Of a DNA stretch of 64,000 bases, positions 15,413 to 24,122 are shown piece after piece. Each line of letters starts with the position of its first letter. Within the stretch, counting starts at the first letter, position 1. The position numbers were made by a program, and so were the translations under genes. A model generated the notes under the pieces. The model searched no databases, was not told where the DNA came from, and worked only from the letters and a program-made list of their open reading frames with translations. The stretch is from a bacterium (GTDB lineage: Bacteria > Chloroflexota > Dormibacteria > Dormibacterales > Dormibacteraceae), in the NCBI GenBank assembly GCA_004299235.1, contig SCQL01000028.1:186001-250000 (forward strand). The letters are read 5' to 3'.

Positions 15413-16497
15413 CGGCGCCGGCGGTGGAAAGGCCCGGGACCGCCGAAGAGCTTGCCGCGCGCCTGGCCGAAGCGGCAGGTGATCGCTCCTCCGTGGTCCC
15501 GGTCGGCGGCGGGCGTGCGAGCGAAATGGGCGACGCTTCAGGACGCGGTGACGTCGAGCTGCACACGACCCGGCTCGACCGAGTGCTGGAGCATTCGCAG
15601 GCCGACATGGTGATCAGCGTGGAGGCGGGCATCACGCTCGAAGCCCTGCAGGCGGTGCTGGCCGAAGCCGGCCAATTCCTCCCTCTCGACCCTTTCAACT
15701 CGCCCGGCCACACCATCGGGGGATTGCTGGCGACGGCCTGGACAGGCCCGCTTCGCCTGCATTACGGCTCGCCGCGTGACTTCCTCATCGGCATCCGTGT
15801 GGCCCAGCCTGACGGCCGCCTGGCCAGTGCCGGTGGGCGCGTGGTCAAGAACGTCAGCGGGTACGACCTGATGAAGCTGCACCTCGGAGCGATGGGCACG
15901 CTCGGTGTCATCGTCGCCGCCTCTTTCAAGGTGTTCCCCAAGCCGCTGCACGACCTCACCGTCGAGGCCCCGCATGAATCGATCGCGGACGCTTGGACGT
16001 CGACCGAGCGGGCGTTGGCGATGCCGCTTCCCCCCGCGGCGCTGGAGCTGTTCTCCGACGGCCGCGTGCTGGCGCGTTTCTTCGGCAGCCCGGGCGCGGT
16101 CGAACGCATGGTGGATGAGCTGGGCTGGAAGAAGGTCGAATCGTCGGTGTGGGTCGAGCACTCGCACCGCGCGCCCAAGGCCTGGGCCCGGATCGCTGTT
16201 CCACGCCACGACCTGCAGAGGATCGTCGCCTCGCTGCCGGCAGGCGCGCACTGGTGGGCCTCACCGGGCGCGGGGATCGTGCACTGGGCGATCGCGACCG
16301 GCGCACAGAGCGTGCGCGATGTCCGGGCGGCCTCGGAGGCTGCGCACGGCTCGCTTGTCCTGCTGGCGGCACCGCCCGAGCTGCGACGCGAAGTCGGCGC
16401 CTGGGGCTCGCCGCCTCCGACCCTGGAGCTCATGCGCCGCCTCAAGCAAGTCTTCGACCCGGTCGGAATCATGAACCCAGGTAGGTTTGTGGTGTGA
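15403..16497 (+). CDS. glcE: Glycolate oxidase subunit GlcE (FAD-binding)
   Basis: A 364-residue PCMH-type FAD protein, shorter than GlcD as is normal for GlcE. It has the binding segments SPGHTIGGLLATAWTGP and GGRVVKNVSGYDLMKLHLG and ends FDPVGIMNPGRFVV. It forms the glycolate oxidase complex with GlcD and GlcF. GTG 15403 lies 10 bases inside the 3' end of glcD, and its own stop overlaps the glcF GTG. Tight overlaps imply a single transcript and stoichiometric translation. Confidence 0.92.
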   Translation: MVVTAPAVERPGTAEELAARLAEAAGDRSSVVPVGGGRASEMGDASGRGDVELHTTRLDRVLEHSQADMVISVEAGITLEALQAVLAEAGQFLPLDPFNSPGHTIGGLLATAWTGPLRLHYGSPRDFLIGIRVAQPDGRLASAGGRVVKNVSGYDLMKLHLGAMGTLGVIVAASFKVFPKPLHDLTVEAPHESIADAWTSTERALAMPLPPAALELFSDGRVLARFFGSPGAVERMVDELGWKKVESSVWVEHSHRAPKAWARIAVPRHDLQRIVASLPAGAHWWASPGAGIVHWAIATGAQSVRDVRAASEAAHGSLVLLAAPPELRREVGAWGSPPPTLELMRRLKQVFDPVGIMNPGRFVV

Positions 16498-17732
16498 CTG
16501 AAGACCAAGCCTCATCACCGCACCCCACACCTTCCCTCCAAGCGGCGACGGCGCCCTTTGCCCGGCTGAGCGACGACGACCTCGCGACCTGCGTGCACTG
16601 CGGCCTGTGCCTGGACGCGTGCCCGACGTTCCGCACCACCGGGCTCGAGACCGAATCGCCTCGCGGGCGCATCTACCTCATGACGCAGTGGAAGCGCTCC
16701 AGCCTGCCGTTCACCGAGGAACAGGCCAAGCACATCGACCTGTGCCTCGGCTGCCGAACCTGCGAGGCGGTATGCCCTTCGGGCGTCCCTTACGGGCGCA
16801 TCATCGAGGCCGGGCGCGCGGAGGTGGAGAGCCTTCGCCGTCCGACACCCAAGCGATGGCTCGCGAAAACCGCGCTGCGGCAGCTGCTGGCGCATCCGGT
16901 TCGGCTGCGCGCTTTCGGATCCGTCACGCGCTTGGCCCAGGCCGCGCGTCTCACGTCATTCGTCCGCTCCGGCCGCCAGCTGCCGCCACTCCGCGCCCAG
17001 TTCCGCCCGCCGGCCGGCAACATCGCGCCCGCGATCGGCGAGCGGAAGTATCGCGTCGCCTTCCTCGTCGGTTGCGTGATGCCGATCCTGTACCCACAGT
17101 CACACCAGGCGGCGGTCAAGCTCCTGCAGCTCGCGGGCTGCGAGGTGTGGTTTCCACCGGATGAGCACTGCTGCGGAGCCCTGCTCGCCCACAACGGCGA
17201 CCTCGAAGGAGCGGAACGCCTGCGCGACGTGAACGCGCGAATGTACGGCGCCGGCAGCTTCGACGCGCTCGTCATCGACTCAGCAGGCTGTGGCGCCCAC
17301 CTCAAGGATTTCTATCCGAGCTTGCAAGGGCGCGTCAAGGACCTCACGGAGTGGCTCGCCGAGGTCGGACTGCCCGAGCCCAAACGTGAGGTCGGCCTGC
17401 GTGTCACCTATCAGGACGCCTGCCACCTGGCGCACGCGCAGCGCATCCGCAAGCAGCCGCGCGAGCTGATTCGTTCAGTGCCCGGAATCGAGCTGGTGGA
17501 GATGCGCCACCCCGACATCTGCTGCGGCGCGGCCGGTCTCTACAGCACGCTCGAGCCGGCCATGTCCAACCGGATCCTGCAAGAGAAGATGGACGACGTC
17601 CTCAGCACCCGCGCCGATGTCGTGGTCGCCGCGAACCCTGGCTGTCAGATGCAGCTGGAGGTGGGCCTTCGCGCGCGGAGGTCAGGGATGAAGGTCGAGC
17701 ACCTGTCGGAGCTGGTGGCCCGGGCCTACTGA
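16494..17732 (+). CDS. glcF: Glycolate oxidase iron-sulfur subunit GlcF
   Basis: A 412-residue protein with two [4Fe-4S] motifs: C33-x2-C36-x2-C39-x3-C43 (CVHCGLCLDACP) and C84-x2-C87-x2-C90-x3-C94 (CLGCRTCEAVCP). Two CCG heterodisulfide-reductase-type repeats follow (DEHCCGALLAHNG and PDICCGAAGLYS). It carries electrons from the flavoprotein subunits to the membrane quinone pool. GTG 16494 overlaps the glcE stop (GTGA). The 3' end overlaps the convergent phosphatase gene by 7 bases. Confidence 0.93.
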   Translation: MTEDQASSPHPTPSLQAATAPFARLSDDDLATCVHCGLCLDACPTFRTTGLETESPRGRIYLMTQWKRSSLPFTEEQAKHIDLCLGCRTCEAVCPSGVPYGRIIEAGRAEVESLRRPTPKRWLAKTALRQLLAHPVRLRAFGSVTRLAQAARLTSFVRSGRQLPPLRAQFRPPAGNIAPAIGERKYRVAFLVGCVMPILYPQSHQAAVKLLQLAGCEVWFPPDEHCCGALLAHNGDLEGAERLRDVNARMYGAGSFDALVIDSAGCGAHLKDFYPSLQGRVKDLTEWLAEVGLPEPKREVGLRVTYQDACHLAHAQRIRKQPRELIRSVPGIELVEMRHPDICCGAAGLYSTLEPAMSNRILQEKMDDVLSTRADVVVAANPGCQMQLEVGLRARRSGMKVEHLSELVARAY

Positions 17733-18508
17733 CCAGCCCTCAGCTTCGGCAGCACCGCCGTCCTCGTCACGTCGACCTCGACCCGTGCCACCGCCAGCGT
17801 GACGTTGTCCGGCGCTCCCAGCTCGCGGCACCGCTCGATCACGCGCTCGGCGCCGCGGTCGAGGTTGCCGTCCTTGAGCAGCAACCGGCCCATCTCCTCG
17901 ACGCTCACGCCCGCGGTCTCCACGCCGTCGCTGCACAGCACGACAGCGTCGCCCTCCTCCAACTTCATCGTGTCGGTGAAGGACTGGATCGATTCCCACA
18001 CGCCGATGGCACGCGTCAACCGATGCTTGAGGGGATGGGTCGCCGCCTCCTCAGGTTTGATGACCCCGAGCCTCACCTGCTCTGCCGGCCACGAATGATC
18101 CTGTGAGATCAACTTCGCCAGGCCGTTGCGGAATAGATATGCGGGGCTGTCGCCGACATTCAGCAGGCCGAGCTCGCCGGCTCTGATCGCGGCGATCACC
18201 ATGGTGCTGCCCATCCCGGCCCAATCCGGGTTGTCACGCGCGGCTTCGAACACCGCGGCATTGGCCTCCTTGCATGCCCTTCTCAGCCGCTCGATGCCCG
18301 GTCCTTCGCTGCCGTCCTCGGCCAGGACCTTGGTGACCGCTTTCGATGCGATCGAGCTGGCGGTCTGACCCGCTGCATGCCCGCCCATTCCGTCGCAAAC
18401 CACCAGCAGGGTGTCGAGTCCCGCCTTGTTGCGCCAGACGACTACCGCGTCCTCGTTCTCCTCACGCTCCAGACCGGGATCGGTCGCCCAGGCGATCCGA
18501 AGCCGCAT
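17726..18508 (-). CDS. PP2C-type serine/threonine protein phosphatase
   Basis: A 260-residue PPM/PP2C catalytic domain. The metal-binding motifs are visible: EENEDAVVV near 16-24, VVCDGMGGHAAG near 36-47, LCSDGVET near 190 and APDNVTLAV near 234. It removes phosphate from Ser/Thr residues and usually opposes Ser/Thr kinases. There is no membrane segment. It lies 9 bases downstream of the FHA gene on the same strand. FHA domains bind phosphothreonine, so the two probably act in one phospho-signalling circuit; the kinase is not in the window. Confidence 0.93.
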   Translation of the reverse strand: MRLRIAWATDPGLEREENEDAVVVWRNKAGLDTLLVVCDGMGGHAAGQTASSIASKAVTKVLAEDGSEGPGIERLRRACKEANAAVFEAARDNPDWAGMGSTMVIAAIRAGELGLLNVGDSPAYLFRNGLAKLISQDHSWPAEQVRLGVIKPEEAATHPLKHRLTRAIGVWESIQSFTDTMKLEEGDAVVLCSDGVETAGVSVEEMGRLLLKDGNLDRGAERVIERCRELGAPDNVTLAVARVEVDVTRTAVLPKLRAGQ

Positions 18509-18517
18509 CAGTGCCCA

Positions 18518-20374
18518 CTATGCCCCAAGGAGCGAGAATTGCACCGCGTTCTGGCCGATGGTGACACGGTCGCCGTGGTTGAGCTCCTTCTCCTGGACCG
18601 GCTCTCCGTTGACGAGCGTCCCGTTGGTGCTCCCCAGGTCGACGATCCAGAACTGCTCGCCGCGGCGCTCGACGCGGGCGTGGTGGCCGCTGGTCGCCGG
18701 GTCGCGCAGGATGAGGTCGTTGTCCGGCGAGCGACCCAGGCGCAGAGCGTGGTCGCCGGCACGGTAGGTGTGGCCGGCGTCGGGACCGGCTTCGATGACC
18801 AGTTCCGCCTCCGCGCCGGCACCCGGGATCGCCGCGGCGAACGGCGGAGTCGTGCCGCTGATGGCCATGGTCTGGGCCACGGGATCGGGCGCGGCCGGCG
18901 GTGGCGGTGGCGGTGACCACGCCGGCATCAAGGTCGTGGACTCGCGGGCGGCGGCGGCCGCCTCGGGGGTCATCGTGGCGGCAATGTCGGGAATCATCGG
19001 TTCGGCCACGGCTGGGGCATCGGATGCGGCAGCTGCGGCGGGCGCTGCGGCTTCGGGCTCGGCTGCCGGCAGCGCGGCTTCGGGCTCGGCCGCCGGTGTG
19101 GCGCCGGTCGATTCCGGCTCAGCGGGCATCGGAGCCACGGCCCACGAGGGCGCCGCCGGCGCCGGTGCGCTCCAAGCCGGAGGCGATGCGGGGCCAGGCT
19201 CAGCCGGAGGCGCCACCGGTGCCGCCCATGACGGCGCCGCGGGGGCGGCGGGCTCCTCGGTCTTGGGTACGTCCCACGCCGGAGGACCGGCCGGTGCCGG
19301 CGGTGCTCCCCAGCCGGGCTCCGCCGGCCCCGCCGGCGCGGGCTCGTTCCAGGAAGGCGCCACCGTGGGCGCCGGCGACGATGCGGCGGGCGGCGGTACG
19401 CCCCAATCGGTCGAGGCCGGCGCCGACGGCGTTGAGGCGGTCGATCCCGGCGCGTCCCACGACGGGGTGGCCGGTGCATTCCACGAGGGCGCGGCCGGCG
19501 CGGCGGGCCGCGGTGGCCCGGCGGCCGGCGGTGCGGGCGGTGTTTCGGGGGCGCCCCATGACGGGGCGGGGGCGGCAGTTGCCGCCGGAGCGCCCGATGC
19601 CGGCGCGGCGGGTGCGGGCGGCTTGGAGGCCGCGGGGGGCGGGACTGGTGCCGCCGGAGCGCCCCATGACGGCGCGGCGGGTGCGGGCGCGGGTGCGGGC
19701 GGCGTGGAGGCCGCGGGGGGCGGGACTGGTGCCGCCGGAGCGCCCCATGACGGCGCGGCGGGTGCGGGCGCGGCGGGTGCGGGCGGCGTGGAGGCCACGG
19801 GGGGCGGGACTGGTGCCGCCGGAGCGCCCCATGACGGCGCGGCGGGTGCGGGCGGCGTGGAGGCCACGGGGGGCGGGGCTGGTGCCGCCGGAGCGCCCCA
19901 CGCAGGGGCGGATGCGGCCGGAGCGGCCGGAGCAGCCCCCCATGACGGCGCAGGTGCGGCTGGAGCGGTCGGCGCAGCGCCCCATGACGGCGCCGCCTGA
20001 CCAGGGGCCGCCGGCGCGGAGGGCGCGCCCCACGTGGGCGCGGGCGAGGCCGCCGGCGCAGCCGGAGGCGATCCCGCCGCGGGTGATGCCGGAGACCCCC
20101 AGGTCCCCTGGCTCGGCTTCGCCGGCGATGCGGCGGGTTGATCCCAGCTGGGTGACGACGGTACGGCTACGGTCGGCGCGACGGGACTGGCCGGCCTGGC
20201 CATCGGCGGGGGCGCCCATGTCGATGCCACGCCCGCGGTGTGATTGGCCGGTGAGGCGGGCCGCACCGGCGGAGCTGACCTCTTGCCCCTGCGCCGCCTG
20301 CGTGCCCGGAGATAAAGAATGGCGGCGAACAGCGCCGCCACCGCCAGGATGATGTCCGCATATTCAACTGGCAT
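18518..20374 (-). CDS. Membrane-anchored, Pro/Ala-rich FHA-domain protein
   Basis: A 618-residue protein. A hydrophobic segment at about 8-22 (ILAVAALFAAILYL) is followed by the basic stretch RARRRRRGKR, so the remainder is probably cytoplasmic. About 480 residues of low complexity, with many PSWGAPAAP-type units, form an extended spacer. The C-terminal FHA domain (about 525-618) has LRLGRSPDNDL, SGHHARV and DLGSTNGTLVNG, the phosphothreonine-binding residues. It lies just upstream of the PP2C gene in the same operon. A scaffold that tethers phosphoproteins at the membrane is the likely role. Confidence 0.88.
   Translation of the reverse strand: MPVEYADIILAVAALFAAILYLRARRRRRGKRSAPPVRPASPANHTAGVASTWAPPPMARPASPVAPTVAVPSSPSWDQPAASPAKPSQGTWGSPASPAAGSPPAAPAASPAPTWGAPSAPAAPGQAAPSWGAAPTAPAAPAPSWGAAPAAPAASAPAWGAPAAPAPPPVASTPPAPAAPSWGAPAAPVPPPVASTPPAPAAPAPAAPSWGAPAAPVPPPAASTPPAPAPAPAAPSWGAPAAPVPPPAASKPPAPAAPASGAPAATAAPAPSWGAPETPPAPPAAGPPRPAAPAAPSWNAPATPSWDAPGSTASTPSAPASTDWGVPPPAASSPAPTVAPSWNEPAPAGPAEPGWGAPPAPAGPPAWDVPKTEEPAAPAAPSWAAPVAPPAEPGPASPPAWSAPAPAAPSWAVAPMPAEPESTGATPAAEPEAALPAAEPEAAAPAAAAASDAPAVAEPMIPDIAATMTPEAAAAARESTTLMPAWSPPPPPPAAPDPVAQTMAISGTTPPFAAAIPGAGAEAELVIEAGPDAGHTYRAGDHALRLGRSPDNDLILRDPATSGHHARVERRGEQFWIVDLGSTNGTLVNGEPVQEKELNHGDRVTIGQNAVQFSLLGA
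19625..19905. repeat. In-frame tandem repeats in the FHA gene
   Basis: GGAGGCC followed by a GC-rich block recurs at 19625, 19706, 19790 and 19859 (spacings 81, 84 and 69 bases, all multiples of three). Each unit encodes a variant of PSWGAPAAPVPPP and STPPAPA. Unit number is likely to vary between strains through slippage or recombination, changing only the spacer length of the protein. Confidence 0.75.
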
Positions 20375-20467
20375 CCGGTGGACAGCCTCCCTTTCGCCGA
20401 ATCCGGCTATGTATCAATCACTTAAAAACCAAAGCGCGGCGATGTGCCGGCACCCGCGTAGTGCAGA

Positions 20468-20495
20468 AGTATGGCACCCGAAATAGTCGAGTCAA
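20468..20495 (-). promoter_or_regulatory. Probable promoter of the FHA-PP2C operon
   Basis: On the minus strand, TTGACT (20495-20490) and CATACT (20473-20468) are separated by 16 bases, about 95 bases upstream of the FHA start. The gap 20375-20553 is otherwise noncoding. GGGAGG precedes the ATG at 20374 by about 10 bases. Confidence 0.4.
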
Positions 20496-20553
20496 CTCAA
20501 CTGAGCCTAACTCGTCGGTCGACGGATCGCGAGCGCCTCCGAGCTTCGGGACG

Positions 20554-23178
20554 CTAGACGTCCACTGTGCCTTCGATGACCAGGCGACCCGACGCCACGC
20601 CGGGCACCGTGATGTCGGCTTCGAGCGAATGCCCACCGATGCCGAGCCGTTCGCCCGTGACCACGTGCACGACCATGCGCCTTCCAAGCGGCATGTCGAG
20701 CCGCCTCGGAAGCGGCGCCCGCCCGGCATGCGTTTCGATCTGCAGCTGATGGCGACCGAGGACGACGCCGTCGAGCCGTAGGCCGGTGACACCCACCAGC
20801 ACGGCCGTCCTCGTGCGGTTCTCGAGCTCGAAGCTCATCCCATCCCGTTCCGGTCGCAGGCTCTGCACGTCGGCGAGCCGCTCGGCGAGATAGCGCGGTA
20901 TCTCCGGACGCGGACGCGGTGGTGGGAGCCTCGATGTGACTGCGAACCGCAGCTCGGCACGATCGACCACGCGGCCGGACATGATCAGCGACGCCTCGAG
21001 CTTGTAATCGCCCTCGGCCTGAAGCGGGAGGCTCAAGCTCGTCGCGCTGACCGCCGGTTCGAACGCGGTGGGGACCTCGACCTCGGCCACGCCGGAATAC
21101 GACTTTTTCTGCATCGCATCACGCAGGCGGCCGATGCCGCGGACTCCCGATGCGCGCTCGCGAGTCAGCGACCACCTCACCGACCCCGGTCCGTACACAT
21201 CGGCGTCGTCGTTGACGATCACGAGCCGCGCCGCGAACGGGACGTCCGGGTTCTGCAGGATTCCAAACGGCCGCCCGGGCTCGAACGCCAGCGGCTCGAT
21301 GATCACTCGCGTCGGTTTGAACGCCTGGCCCAGCGCCTCGAGCGCGAGCTTCGGCCGCCGCGCGCCGTCCATCAGTCCGAAACCGATGGCTGGAAAAGGG
21401 TCGACGAGGTGATACGCGAAGGCGCCCCAGCACGACTCGAACTTCCGCGTACGCAGATGCTCGGCCGCGAGACGGATCACCTCGGCCTGGTACCTCTGCG
21501 ACTCCTCGACGTAAGGCTCAAGCCCCTGATGCGCGGAGGGCAGCCCGACACCACGCTCTGCCCAGTTGACGGGTTGAAAGCCGGCGTGGCGCCACGCCGG
21601 CTCGTCGTCGGCCACCGGCCACCGGGCGTCGATCGACTCCCAGACCGGTGAATCGGCCGCCGGTAGCGACTGCGCGCCGAAAGCGGTGACCATTAAAGGC
21701 TCGACCTGGGCGAGGTCGCGCCATGAACCGGCCGCCCAGCCCAGCATCAGATGCAGGTCGACCTCCCCCGAGGCGGCCAGCGCGGGCCGGCTCGGGTCGA
21801 GGCGCTCGAACGAGGCTTTGAGGTCCTGGTCGATCGAGTGGTTCTGCCGCACCGCGTGGACCTCGCCGAGGTCGGAGTTGGTGGCGAGCCACGGCGGATC
21901 GTCGTGCGCGATCCAGAGCGCCACAGAAGGGCGGTTGTGGAGCAGCTCGACCATCTCGGCCTGCTGCTCGCGGACCACGTTCTCGAAGAACCGTGAATCT
22001 TCGCCGCGCGCGTGATAGGCGTACGTGCCGGTCAGCGGCAGGTCCTGCAACACCAGCATCCCGGCCGCATCGGCGCGACGATAGAAATCTTCGGGGAGCA
22101 CGTTGGCGACGACTCGCAGCGCATCGAGGTTGGCCCGCTTGGCGATTTCGATGTCGTCCCGCATCCGTTCGGGCGTGAGCTCGTCGAGCCGGTGCGACGG
22201 CACGTAGCAGGCCCCCCGAAGAAACATCGGGCGTCCGTTGACGGCAAGGCTCCAGCGGCGCGGTCCGATCTCCCAGGCCAGCTCGCGGAAGGCAAACGTG
22301 TCCTCGACGCGGGCCGACTCGACGCCGTCAGAGGTGCGCGCGATGAGCTCGGCCCGATACACATGCTGCTCGCCCAAACGCCACGGCTCCCATCTCCGGG
22401 CGCCAGTGAACGCCAGCCGCATCGCGACCGTCTGCTCCATCCCGCCGCCGAGGCGCACCTCGCGCCGCAGGCGCAGCGGCTCGCCGGCGCCGCGGCCTGG
22501 CGCCGGCACCACCAGCTCGACCTCGCCTTCCATCTGGCGGCCGTCCAGGTTCCGCAAGCGCGCCTCGACCTCCAGGCGCCCGTCGCCCGCCTCGAAGCCG
22601 GGCTTCAGTCGCATCCAGTCGATCGTGATCGACCCCACGTACTCGAGCTCGACCGGCCGCCACAGCCCCACCGGCACCTCCAGGCGATACGGCTCGGGAA
22701 GGCTTCCGTACGCCGACGCGGGATATGGCTTCAGGTCTCCGTCGTTGAACAGCCCCATCATGTGGCGCTTCTTGTCGGGCTCGCTCTCGAGCGGCGATTC
22801 GCAGCAGATGACCAGCAGGTTCTCCGCTTTCAGGTAAGGCGTCAGGTCGAATCCGAACGGGGCGAAGTATCCGTAGTGAGAGCCGAGCAGCTTGCCGTTG
22901 AGCCAGACGTTGGTGGCGAGGAATGCGCCGCCGATACGAAGGACGACGCGACCGGCGTGGTCGGGCCGCGGAAACTCGGTTCGGTACCAGACCGCCTGCC
23001 GGCCCTCGTGCGCGACGAGCTGACGCGGCACCTCGATCGGTTTCCAACCCGTTCCCCTGCCGATCGTCAGCCGCTCCGCCTCGCCCTCGCCCAGCGGCAT
23101 CCACAAGGCCTCCCATCCGCTCAGCTCGCGGATTCCAGCCGAACGTTGTGACATCGGCAGGAACAGGCAGTTGCTCAT
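20554..23178 (-). CDS. Glycoside hydrolase family 2-like protein lacking both catalytic glutamates
   Basis: An 874-residue protein with the GH2 architecture. It has a jelly-roll sugar-binding domain (about 60-185, with LATNVWLNGKLLG), an immunoglobulin-like domain, a TIM barrel (about 300-600, RGACYVPSHR and NLDALRVVANVLPEDFY) and two C-terminal beta domains. In active GH2 enzymes the acid/base Glu is in W-x-x-NE; here it reads LWIAHDDPPW (421-430). The nucleophile normally lies in SEFG; here it is TAFG (498-501). Loss of both suggests a carbohydrate-binding or otherwise repurposed protein. It is the last gene of the galT-galK operon (ATGA overlap with galK). Confidence 0.85.
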   Translation of the reverse strand: MSNCLFLPMSQRSAGIRELSGWEALWMPLGEGEAERLTIGRGTGWKPIEVPRQLVAHEGRQAVWYRTEFPRPDHAGRVVLRIGGAFLATNVWLNGKLLGSHYGYFAPFGFDLTPYLKAENLLVICCESPLESEPDKKRHMMGLFNDGDLKPYPASAYGSLPEPYRLEVPVGLWRPVELEYVGSITIDWMRLKPGFEAGDGRLEVEARLRNLDGRQMEGEVELVVPAPGRGAGEPLRLRREVRLGGGMEQTVAMRLAFTGARRWEPWRLGEQHVYRAELIARTSDGVESARVEDTFAFRELAWEIGPRRWSLAVNGRPMFLRGACYVPSHRLDELTPERMRDDIEIAKRANLDALRVVANVLPEDFYRRADAAGMLVLQDLPLTGTYAYHARGEDSRFFENVVREQQAEMVELLHNRPSVALWIAHDDPPWLATNSDLGEVHAVRQNHSIDQDLKASFERLDPSRPALAASGEVDLHLMLGWAAGSWRDLAQVEPLMVTAFGAQSLPAADSPVWESIDARWPVADDEPAWRHAGFQPVNWAERGVGLPSAHQGLEPYVEESQRYQAEVIRLAAEHLRTRKFESCWGAFAYHLVDPFPAIGFGLMDGARRPKLALEALGQAFKPTRVIIEPLAFEPGRPFGILQNPDVPFAARLVIVNDDADVYGPGSVRWSLTRERASGVRGIGRLRDAMQKKSYSGVAEVEVPTAFEPAVSATSLSLPLQAEGDYKLEASLIMSGRVVDRAELRFAVTSRLPPPRPRPEIPRYLAERLADVQSLRPERDGMSFELENRTRTAVLVGVTGLRLDGVVLGRHQLQIETHAGRAPLPRRLDMPLGRRMVVHVVTGERLGIGGHSLEADITVPGVASGRLVIEGTVDV

Positions 23179-24122
23179 GCCGGCGCTCGCTGCGCCACGA
23201 ACGCGCCGTCGGCGGTCGGGCAGAAGAGGATCGCCCGCCCCATCGAACCGGCGAAGGCGTGCTCCTGACCGCGTTCGACAAGTGCGAGGATGCTGCCTCC
23301 GAAGCCCCCGCCCATGATGCGTGCGCCGTAGCAGCCGGGCGAAGCCCAGGCCCTTTCGACCAGTCCATCCACAGTCGGCGTCGACACCTCGAAATCATCG
23401 CGGAGGCTTTGATGCGACTCTTTCAAGAGCCGGCCCACGCTCGCGAAGTCGCGCCGCTTCAGGGCCTCGACGAACGCATGCACGCGCGCGATCTCCGAAT
23501 CCACATGCCGCCGGCGCTTCGGTTGGCCCGCCTCAGCCTCACGCCGGCGTTCGTTGTAAGGCGTGCGCGCCAAGGAGCGGTGCTCGCCCGAATCGATGAC
23601 GGCGATGGCGAGCTCATCGGGAAAAGGGATGACCTCATATTCGAGGGTGGCGCAGTCGAGCAGGAGCGCGTGGCCGCGCCGCCCCAGCGCCGACGCGAAG
23701 TGGTCCATCACGCCGACCTGGACTCCGGTCGCATGCTGCTCCGCGCGCTGGCATGCGAGCGCCGCCCGCTGGCCGTCCATCTCGGGCCGCAGCCCGACCG
23801 CGAGCGCGACCAGGAGGGCGGCCGACGAGCTGATGCCTGCCCCCGGCGGGACGTCGGATGTCACGCGCACCGCCTGCGCCGCCGCCCCCAGCTCCTCGCC
23901 GATGGCGCGAACGTAGGCGAGGCCGGTCTTGACGTTGCTTTCGATCGACCATTCGCCGGCCGGCCGGCCAACCACCTCGACGTGACGGTCGACGGCCGCG
24001 GGCAGGACCAGGCCGCCCAGGTAATCAACATGCTCACCGATCAGGTTCACACGGCCGGGAGCCCGCCCGCGCCAGGCGTCGAGGCCCCCTCCCGCCGGCA
24101 AGGGGTCCGGTCTAAAGCCCAC
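23175..24122 (-). CDS. galK: Galactokinase
   Basis: A GHMP kinase of 315 residues. The galactokinase signature GRAPGRVNLIGEHVDYLGG is at the N-terminus, and the ATP loop is PPGAGISSSAALL. The third motif is the glycine-rich GARIMGGGFGGSILALV. It phosphorylates galactose at C1 for GalT. The frame is open further upstream, but GTG 24122 is chosen: it lies just before the conserved start, follows GGAG and overlaps the galT stop by 11 bases, as in coupled gal operons. The protein is slightly short compared with the usual 350-380 residues. Confidence 0.88.
   Translation of the reverse strand: MGFRPDPLPAGGGLDAWRGRAPGRVNLIGEHVDYLGGLVLPAAVDRHVEVVGRPAGEWSIESNVKTGLAYVRAIGEELGAAAQAVRVTSDVPPGAGISSSAALLVALAVGLRPEMDGQRAALACQRAEQHATGVQVGVMDHFASALGRRGHALLLDCATLEYEVIPFPDELAIAVIDSGEHRSLARTPYNERRREAEAGQPKRRRHVDSEIARVHAFVEALKRRDFASVGRLLKESHQSLRDDFEVSTPTVDGLVERAWASPGCYGARIMGGGFGGSILALVERGQEHAFAGSMGRAILFCPTADGAFVAQRAPA

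Noticed and set aside
19625-19905. CRISPR-like or mobile repeat array
   Set aside because: Units are direct, in-frame, contiguous without spacers and encode Pro/Ala protein repeats.
18768-20000. 410-codon Gly/Ala-rich plus-strand frame across the FHA gene repeats
   Set aside because: Mirror of the GC-rich tandem repeats. The FHA domain and membrane anchor are clear on the minus strand.
22012-23151. Long plus-strand open frame opposite the GH2-like gene
   Set aside because: Typical high-GC antisense frame; composition extremely Arg/His/Pro-rich, no ribosome site, no motifs.
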